Source: UBA6382 sp963600315 (lineage in GTDB: Bacteria > Bacteroidota > Bacteroidia > Bacteroidales > Bacteroidaceae). From it: DNA of 45,887 nt. The stretch is from assembly GCA_963600315.1 (NCBI GenBank), contig CAVCAW010000046.1:1-45887 (forward strand), in the 5' to 3' direction. This document shows, one piece after another, positions 40,744-45,887 of the stretch. How positions within the stretch are numbered: position 1 is the first letter of the stretch; the number at the start of each line of letters is the position of its first letter. Both the position numbers and the translations under genes were made by a program. Below the pieces are notes generated by a model, which had not been told where the DNA came from, ran no database searches, and saw nothing but the letters and a program-made list of their open reading frames with translations.

Positions 40744-43700
40744 TTATGGCTTTGCCGGCTGTGAGTAGTCGCCATAGTGCAGGCTGACGTAGTTGTAGAC
40801 CTGGTCGCGGTAGTAGCCTATGCTGTCTGCGGAGTAGCTTGCCGGCAGTTGCTGCCACAGCGTGTCGCGTATGGTCACGATGATGGCGGCTTTGGTCGAA
40901 GGTTTTTCAAAGGGGTGGTTCATGCCGTGCAGTTCTTCCTTGATGCGCCTGAGCAGCTCTGCTGCCACACTTTTAAGCTGCTTGATGTCAGCTTTCGACA
41001 GATCGTCTTTCTGGAGGAGTTCGAACATGGTCAGTTCTTCGTCGCTCTTGAATCCTTCGCGCACATACCGTTTCTGCTCCTCTGTAAGCTCGTGTGATAG
41101 GTTCATCAGTTCCTCGAAGGTCTTTTCTATTGAAGCCCGGTTTTGCTCTTCGTTGTATGCCTTGATGATTTCCTGGTAGCGCTGGTAGAAGTTGATGCGT
41201 GAGGGATTAAGTGCCAGCATGCGTGCAATGCGTTCCTGCAGCAGTTCCTGTATGTCGCGCATGATGAGGTTCTTCTCCCTGCTTCTGGCAAACTCCGTGC
41301 GAAGCAGTTCGAAGTCTATGCTGCTGATGTTGAAGCGCTTGCCTTCAGCCACCGTCGTGGTGGTGTCGACCTGCAGATGCTCGTTGACAATGTCGTTGAT
41401 GGCCTTGCTCAGGTCGGCGATGTCGGAGTGTTTGCGTTTCTTCTGCAGTTCTTTCCAGATGGCTTCGATGCCGTCTTTCTTATGCTTCATCTCCGTTGAG
41501 ATTTCCTCGCGGTCGAGATATTTCCACAGCTTGAGCAGCGTGGTGGCAAAGGTGCAGTACGCTTTTCTTGTCTCCACCGTCTCGCACACCGAGTTGGCGG
41601 CTTGCTTGAGCAGTGCGAGTTTGTCGAAATATGTGGCATCTGTGAGTTGTTGCAGGTCGAAGTTGTGGTCGTGGAGGAATTCTTCAGCCGCCGTCATGGT
41701 CTCCATGACGTGCTTGACGAGTTCCGCTTTGTCCACCGTAGGGTCAGCCCCGTTGGCATTGCCGTCGGGGTTGGCAGTATAGTCGGCGAGGGCCTGGCGC
41801 AGTGCTTTGACGATGCCGATGTAGTCCACCACCAGTCCGTTGGTCTTGCCTTCTGCCACTCGGTTGGCGCGGGCTATGGTCTGCATCAGTGTGTGTGCCT
41901 TCATGGGTTTGTCGATATAGAGGCACGAGAGCGACTTCACGTCGAAGCCCGTGAGCCACATGGCGCAGACGAACACTACGCGCAAGGGATTGTTGGCATC
42001 TTTAAACTCTTTGTCGAGCTGGCGTTTCTCCATCTTCGAGCGGTGCGGCGTGATGTTGAGTTGCCATTTCTTGAACGTCTGTATCTCGTTTTGCTCTTGC
42101 GAAATGACCACCGCCATCTCCGTCTGCTCCATCCACTGCAGTTTGCGGCGCAGTTCCTGTGTCTCCTGCTGGTAGATGTTTTCTTCTATCTGTTTGCGCA
42201 GTGCGGCGATTTCTTCCTTCCAATACTCCTGCACATAGTTGTACATTCTCACACACGTCACCTTGTTGAAGCTCACCACCATGGCTTTGCCGCTCGTCCA
42301 CAGGTCGCTGTAGTGGCGCACAAAGTCGTGTGCCACCACGCGCAGCCGCTTCTCTGCCGTCAGGAGGTGCACCTCCTGGGCGAACTCCCGTTCAAGCTTG
42401 GCTTGCTGCGATGGGTCGAGGTTTTCTTCGTCGAGCAGGGCGGCAATCTCTTCGTTTATCTCGGGGTTCTGCAGCTCCTGCAGTTTCTCGCCACGGTTTT
42501 CGTAGTAGAGCGGCACTGTCGCCTTGTCGTCCACGGCCCGCTTGAAGTCGTAGACGCTGATGTATCCGCCGAAGGTCCGGGCGGTGATGTTGTCGTTGCT
42601 GAAGAGCGGCGTGCCGGTGAAGCCTATGCGGTGGGCAGTAGGCAACACGTGCATCATGTTGTCGGCAAAGATGCCGTTCTGCGTGCGGTGTGCCTCGTCG
42701 CTCATCACGATGATGTCGTGGTCGGGGGAGATGGGCTCGGCGTTTGCATCGTTGAACTTTTGTATGAGCGAGAAGACATACGACGGATTTGCCTTCAGCT
42801 TGTCGTAGAGGTCGCTGCCGCTCTGTGCTACGAACTGCTTGGCCTTTTGCGCTCCGAGCAGTCCGCAGTTCTCAAACTGGTCGGATATCTGTTTGTTAAG
42901 CTCGTCACGGTCGGTGAGCACGAGTATGGTTGGCGAACCTTCAAACTTTCTCTTTATCTTCTGCGACAGAAAGAGCATGGAGTAGCTCTTGCCCGAGCCT
43001 TGCGTGTGCCAGAACACGCCGAGCTTGCCGTTGAGGAACTTGCGGTTGCGGTACATCTCGACGGCCTGGTTTACGCCGAGATACTGGTGGTTGCGTGCCA
43101 TAATCTTCACCGTGTGGCCATCGCTGTGGTCGTAGAGCAAGAAGTTTTCGAGCAGGTCGATGAAGTTCTCCTTGCGGCAGATGCCCCGCAGCATGGTGGG
43201 CAGTTCGATGTTGCCTTTGTCGTCTTCCTTGAGTCGTTTCCACTCGTGGAAGAACTCCCACTTGGAGTCTATCGTTCCGACGCGTGCCTCCAGTCCGTTG
43301 CTAAACATGATGAAGGCATTGTGGTAGAACAGTTTCGGCACCGTGTCGAGGTAGTCGCGATAGTTCTGCGTGAAGGCGTCTTCCACCTCCACGTTGTGGT
43401 TCTTCAGTTCCATGAAGAGCAGTGGCAAGCCGTTAACATAGCCCACCACGTCGGCACGCCGGCGGTAGGTAGCTCCGTGCACCCGCAGTTCCCTGACGCA
43501 GATGAACTCGTTCTTTTCGGGGCATTGAAAGTCGATGACCTTTGCCTTCACTTCCTCCTCTTCGCCGTTGGGCTTCTTACGCTTCACGGGTACGCCGTTG
43601 CGTATGTAGCCATACTTCTCCTCGTTTATCTGCATGAGCGTCTGGCTACTCTTGTGCTCCGTCATGCGCTCCACGGCTTCTTCCGTTTGCGCCTCGGTGA

Positions 43701-43899
43701 GCCAGGGGTTGAGGGTGCGCAGAGCTTGCTTGAAATGGCGCACGAGCAGCACCTCGCCGTAGCTCTGGCGGCCCAGCGTGCCGTCAGCGCCCAGCGTCTC
43801 GGCATCCCAGGCCATGATGCTCTTCCAGCCCAGTTCCTCTTCGAGCAGCTTGGCTGTACTCTTCTGTATGAGTGTATCCTCCGAATAGTCGTGTGGCAT
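40744..43899 (-). CDS. hsdR: Type I restriction endonuclease, R subunit
   Basis: 1051 residues from ATG 43899; the frame is open further upstream but overlaps the neighbouring gene. The N-terminal nuclease has the PD-(D/E)xK pattern RADVVGYVNGLPLLFMELKN. The translocase has Walker A HTQGSGKS (K304), the DEAH box at 401-404 (MSDEAHRTQNG), IGFTGTP, and the later LTGFDVKSLSCLYIDKP and QTIARANRV helicase motifs. The C-terminal helical part would contact HsdM/HsdS. It translocates and cuts unmethylated DNA. No hsdM is in the window and only a fragment of hsdS, so the modification subunits must lie beyond the right end or be lost. Confidence 0.95.
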   Translation of the reverse strand: MPHDYSEDTLIQKSTAKLLEEELGWKSIMAWDAETLGADGTLGRQSYGEVLLVRHFKQALRTLNPWLTEAQTEEAVERMTEHKSSQTLMQINEEKYGYIRNGVPVKRKKPNGEEEEVKAKVIDFQCPEKNEFICVRELRVHGATYRRRADVVGYVNGLPLLFMELKNHNVEVEDAFTQNYRDYLDTVPKLFYHNAFIMFSNGLEARVGTIDSKWEFFHEWKRLKEDDKGNIELPTMLRGICRKENFIDLLENFLLYDHSDGHTVKIMARNHQYLGVNQAVEMYRNRKFLNGKLGVFWHTQGSGKSYSMLFLSQKIKRKFEGSPTILVLTDRDELNKQISDQFENCGLLGAQKAKQFVAQSGSDLYDKLKANPSYVFSLIQKFNDANAEPISPDHDIIVMSDEAHRTQNGIFADNMMHVLPTAHRIGFTGTPLFSNDNITARTFGGYISVYDFKRAVDDKATVPLYYENRGEKLQELQNPEINEEIAALLDEENLDPSQQAKLEREFAQEVHLLTAEKRLRVVAHDFVRHYSDLWTSGKAMVVSFNKVTCVRMYNYVQEYWKEEIAALRKQIEENIYQQETQELRRKLQWMEQTEMAVVISQEQNEIQTFKKWQLNITPHRSKMEKRQLDKEFKDANNPLRVVFVCAMWLTGFDVKSLSCLYIDKPMKAHTLMQTIARANRVAEGKTNGLVVDYIGIVKALRQALADYTANPDGNANGADPTVDKAELVKHVMETMTAAEEFLHDHNFDLQQLTDATYFDKLALLKQAANSVCETVETRKAYCTFATTLLKLWKYLDREEISTEMKHKKDGIEAIWKELQKKRKHSDIADLSKAINDIVNEHLQVDTTTTVAEGKRFNISSIDFELLRTEFARSREKNLIMRDIQELLQERIARMLALNPSRINFYQRYQEIIKAYNEEQNRASIEKTFEELMNLSHELTEEQKRYVREGFKSDEELTMFELLQKDDLSKADIKQLKSVAAELLRRIKEELHGMNHPFEKPSTKAAIIVTIRDTLWQQLPASYSADSIGYYRDQVYNYVSLHYGDYSQPAKP

Positions 43900-43913
43900 A
43901 AGCGGTGATGTTT
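43853..43913. repeat. 61-bp direct repeat, left copy (true hsdR 5' end)
   Basis: This stretch covers the hsdR start codon and first codons (through KSTA) and recurs at 45487-45547 with two differences. The two copies flank the AlbA_2 gene and the hsdS remnant. Confidence 0.92.
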
Positions 43914-45428
43914 CTATTTCTTTAATACTACCCAAGTACCGGATTTCCTGCTTCCGATACGATCTATGTAACCTTCTTTGCGGAGACAAGCAATTTCACG
44001 CCGTAACGTGGCCATAGAAATCCCAAGTTTCTTTATAAGTTCTTCCCTTGTTATAGATGGTGCTTCCTTAAACATTGCGACCAATGTCTTTTGCCGTTTT
44101 GTCAATTCATTTATAGGGTCATTTATAGGGTCATTTATAGGGTCACCTAATACCAACTTGTCACTTGGGAAGTCACGATGGCACAATATATCGATGAGGA
44201 AATAAGACCGGCTTTCATCAGTCTCGATAATTGCTTGCGGCGAACCGTTCTCCTTAAGTTTCTTCTGTATAGTAGGCACACCGGTAGCACGTCCTTCTGT
44301 CAACTCCAGCTCTTTCAGGAATTCTCCCAGACGACGGTTGCGGTATTTTCGACAACGCAGTGTTTTTGCCTCTTTTATCTGCTCCATTGGGATAGAGCGG
44401 TCGGGGCCTCCATGATTCAAAATAGAAATGCGATCGGGCTCGATGGTTATCTCAACAGGTTCACGCTCTCTGTAGTCTCTGTGATAGAGCGAGTTGACCA
44501 CGGCTTCCTCCAATGCTTGGTAAGGATAGTTGAAGAAACGCAGGGAGTGTTCATCGTGCGTCTGCTTTCTTATCAATTCCTTCACCACATTGGTGCGGAG
44601 ATAAGTCATGGCCTCTTGTATCATCTGCGGTACAGGTCCCTTGATAGTGGGTAGTTCTATCATGTTGTCGGGGTCATTGTCTCGGCCTTTGGGAAAGACC
44701 ACGATATCCACCTGTGTTGTACGAAAGAATTTCTCGGGTTGCTCGCAGAACATCATGGCTGCCACATTCTTTATGTAGCGTCTTTCTGCCGGTCCCTCCA
44801 TCAAGTCCATTTGTTCCAGCACCATGGGCAGGTTGTTCACCAGGTCAGCATCCTGCAGCTTGCTGCCCACTTTTCTCAGATAGTCTTTTACGAGCAGCGG
44901 CGAGATGTCGGAAATTTTGATATCCGGATTGCCTCTGTCATCGAAAGGCACCCGGTTTGCCATGTCGCGCAGTTCGTCCAGCTGCTCTCCCTTCGCCTGT
45001 ATGGAGGATGTGCCATAGCGGATATAGTATGCAGGCTTCTTCAGTTTGGCGTTGACGTCGGTGGGCACGGCGTAAGGGCGGTTGATGCCCGATGGCACCC
45101 ATATCACCAGTACATTGCGTCCGTCAATTTCCTCCACAGATATTCGCGGCATATAGAGCGGTTCCATCATCTGGTTGTATTGCAGCATCTCGCGCTGTAT
45201 CTTGTCGAGCTGCTCGTCTGGGAGTCCTTTCACTGGGCGCACGGCCACACCGTTCTTTTCTGCCACACCGACAAGGATGTATCCACCGCCGATATTGTCG
45301 AAATCATTGGCAAATGCACAGATGGCGTGGTAGATAGAAACAGGGTTCCATCCTTCCTTAAATTCAATGCGTGAAGATTCCACTTTGCGTTGCTGCAACA
45401 GGTCTTCTATGTTTATAGGTAGTGCCAT
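43914..45428 (-). CDS. Schlafen/AlbA_2-type ATP-binding protein with C-terminal winged helix
   Basis: 504 residues. The N-terminal AlbA_2 (SLFN AAA_4) domain contains SSRIEFKEGWNP and NIGGGYILVGV. The centre resembles the GHKL-like part of the family (EEAVVNSLYHRDYREREPVEITIEPDRISILNHGG). A (DPIN)3 linker follows and then a winged-helix domain (SITREELIKKLGISMATLRREIACLRKEGYIDRIG). Such proteins are frequent in type I restriction loci of Bacteroidales and are thought to act as regulators or defence factors; no activity is proven. Its stop is 14 bp before hsdR and its start 13 bp after the hsdS fragment. Confidence 0.87.
   Translation of the reverse strand: MALPINIEDLLQQRKVESSRIEFKEGWNPVSIYHAICAFANDFDNIGGGYILVGVAEKNGVAVRPVKGLPDEQLDKIQREMLQYNQMMEPLYMPRISVEEIDGRNVLVIWVPSGINRPYAVPTDVNAKLKKPAYYIRYGTSSIQAKGEQLDELRDMANRVPFDDRGNPDIKISDISPLLVKDYLRKVGSKLQDADLVNNLPMVLEQMDLMEGPAERRYIKNVAAMMFCEQPEKFFRTTQVDIVVFPKGRDNDPDNMIELPTIKGPVPQMIQEAMTYLRTNVVKELIRKQTHDEHSLRFFNYPYQALEEAVVNSLYHRDYREREPVEITIEPDRISILNHGGPDRSIPMEQIKEAKTLRCRKYRNRRLGEFLKELELTEGRATGVPTIQKKLKENGSPQAIIETDESRSYFLIDILCHRDFPSDKLVLGDPINDPINDPINELTKRQKTLVAMFKEAPSITREELIKKLGISMATLRREIACLRKEGYIDRIGSRKSGTWVVLKK
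44109..44144. repeat. Perfect 3 x 12-bp tandem repeat inside the AlbA_2 gene
   Basis: Three exact copies of ATTTATAGGGTC (plus strand), encoding NDPI repeated in frame. Gain or loss of a unit would change the linker length by four residues without a frameshift. Confidence 0.95.
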
Positions 45429-45441
45429 TATCTTCTTTTTT

Positions 45442-45486
45442 TTATAGTTCTGTCTCGCCCGACATCAGCTTCGGGAGCAAGCAGTC
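45442..45486 (-). pseudogene. Remnant of the 3' end of hsdS
   Basis: The last 14 codons read DCLLPKLMSGETEL and then stop. LLPKLMSGE is the common C-terminal end of type I specificity subunits. Upstream, the similarity ends exactly where the duplicated hsdR fragment begins (45486/45487), so the rest of hsdS is absent here. Confidence 0.7.
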
Positions 45487-45547
45487 GCTGTACTTTTCTG
45501 TATGAGTGTATCCTCTGAATAGTCGTGTGGCATAAGCGGTGATGTTT
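45487..45547 (-). pseudogene. Duplicated 5' end of hsdR (right copy of 61-bp repeat)
   Basis: ATG 45533 begins MPHDYSEDTLIQKSTA as in hsdR, then enters the hsdS fragment in another frame and stops at 45465 after 22 codons. It lies 19 bp after the RhuM stop, the place a functional hsdR would occupy. It differs from the left copy at two positions only, suggesting a recent event. Confidence 0.85.
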
Positions 45548-45552
45548 ATTAT

Positions 45553-45887
45553 TTATTCATCTCCAAGCAACCCTCTGATTTCCTTGTCGAAGTCAGAGTC
45601 GATGTGCTGGGTGCGATTGAAAATGTCGTATTCTGCCTCGGCTTTCTCTTTTGCTTCGGCTGCAGATATTTTCCCTTTGTCGGGCAGTATCTGATAGCGA
45701 CGGAAGGTGAGGAACTCGTTCACGCTTGCCGAAAACTGTGACATGTTGAACGTGTTCTCTCGCTCTATGAGGTCTTCTATGTAGTCGAAGAAGCCTGTCA
45801 CAGCACGCTCCAGCTGGCGGATTTCCTTCTCCTGCAGATAGTTCTTTGCGATGCTGACATCCGACTTCAGCACACGTCCGTCGGGTG
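45553..45887 (-). CDS. RhuM family protein, C-terminal end, partial
   Basis: The frame is open to the window end; only the last ~110 residues are present. The text ISxAKNYL-EKEIRQLERAVTGFFDYIEDLIERENTF, FLTFRRYQILPDKGKIS, EYDIFNRTQHIDSDFDKEIRGLL is the conserved C-terminus of the RhuM ('virulence') family. These genes are frequent passengers of type I restriction loci in Bacteroidales. The molecular function is not established. The GTG at 45873 is internal, not the start. Confidence 0.85.
   Translation of the reverse strand, partial: PDGRVLKSDVSIAKNYLQEKEIRQLERAVTGFFDYIEDLIERENTFNMSQFSASVNEFLTFRRYQILPDKGKISAAEAKEKAEAEYDIFNRTQHIDSDFDKEIRGLLGDE

Noticed and set aside
41602..43908. 768-codon open frame on the plus strand
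   Set aside because: Antisense to hsdR, low-complexity composition (rich in V, H, L, E), no domain; a shadow.

Overview
The window looks like a chromosomal scaffold from a gut-type member of the Bacteroidales (Muribaculaceae or Prevotellaceae would fit; this is inference, not shown). The evidence is the gene order acpP-fabF-rnc, an ATP-type pckA, a succinate/acetate CoA-transferase, a PiT transporter with a PhoU-like tail, DUF3108 and bacterial GH3 proteins, and promoters of the Bacteroidetes type. The -7 box TAnnTTTG recurs in front of almost every transcription unit, several times behind a TTG box at exactly 19 bp. A run of 79 Ns (18342-18420) marks an assembly gap. I saw no tRNA, rRNA, CRISPR array or intact insertion sequence.

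Layout. 1-6.1 kb: tail of an AAA ATPase, a transposase remnant, lemA plus an M48 protease, and a coupled MATE/DUF3737/MalY operon, all on the minus strand after the ATPase. 6.2-13.7 kb, plus strand: GH3 synthetase, lipoprotein, DUF3108 protein, CoA-transferase and a secreted PepC-like peptidase. 14-17.7 kb: three exported proteins, two of them with closely related, atypical SGNH hydrolase domains. 18-23.8 kb: DUF805 protein next to the gap, then a PhoB/PhoR-like two-component system and a PiT phosphate transporter; both promoters carry Pho-box-like direct repeats at 11 bp. 23.9-31.5 kb: mutS, then rnc-fabF-acpP on the minus strand, then pckA. 31.7-37.9 kb, minus strand: argS-rnhA-ABC exporter-LTA synthase-like operon. 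38.3-39.6 kb: mtnN-luxS, two steps of S-adenosylhomocysteine recycling. 39.8-40.7 kb: cupin and HxlR regulator. 40.7 kb to the end, minus strand: part of a type I restriction locus (hsdR, a Schlafen/AlbA_2 ATPase, fragments of hsdS and hsdR, and the end of a RhuM gene).

The most unusual signals are non-coding. Three intergenic elements of 102 bp (2400-2501, 17798-17899, 38108-38209) each hold four copies of a 12-bp palindrome, consensus TTTCCGCSGAAA, in an exact 22-bp register. Each has a conserved GTTGAGC end at a fixed distance from the nearest palindrome. In all three cases the GTTGAGC end faces the stop codon of the preceding gene. I do not recognise this as a described family. The second notable structure is the restriction locus: a 61-bp direct repeat of the hsdR 5' end flanks the AlbA_2 gene and abuts the last codons of an hsdS gene. 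It reads as the scar of a recombination event that placed a cassette between RhuM and hsdR.
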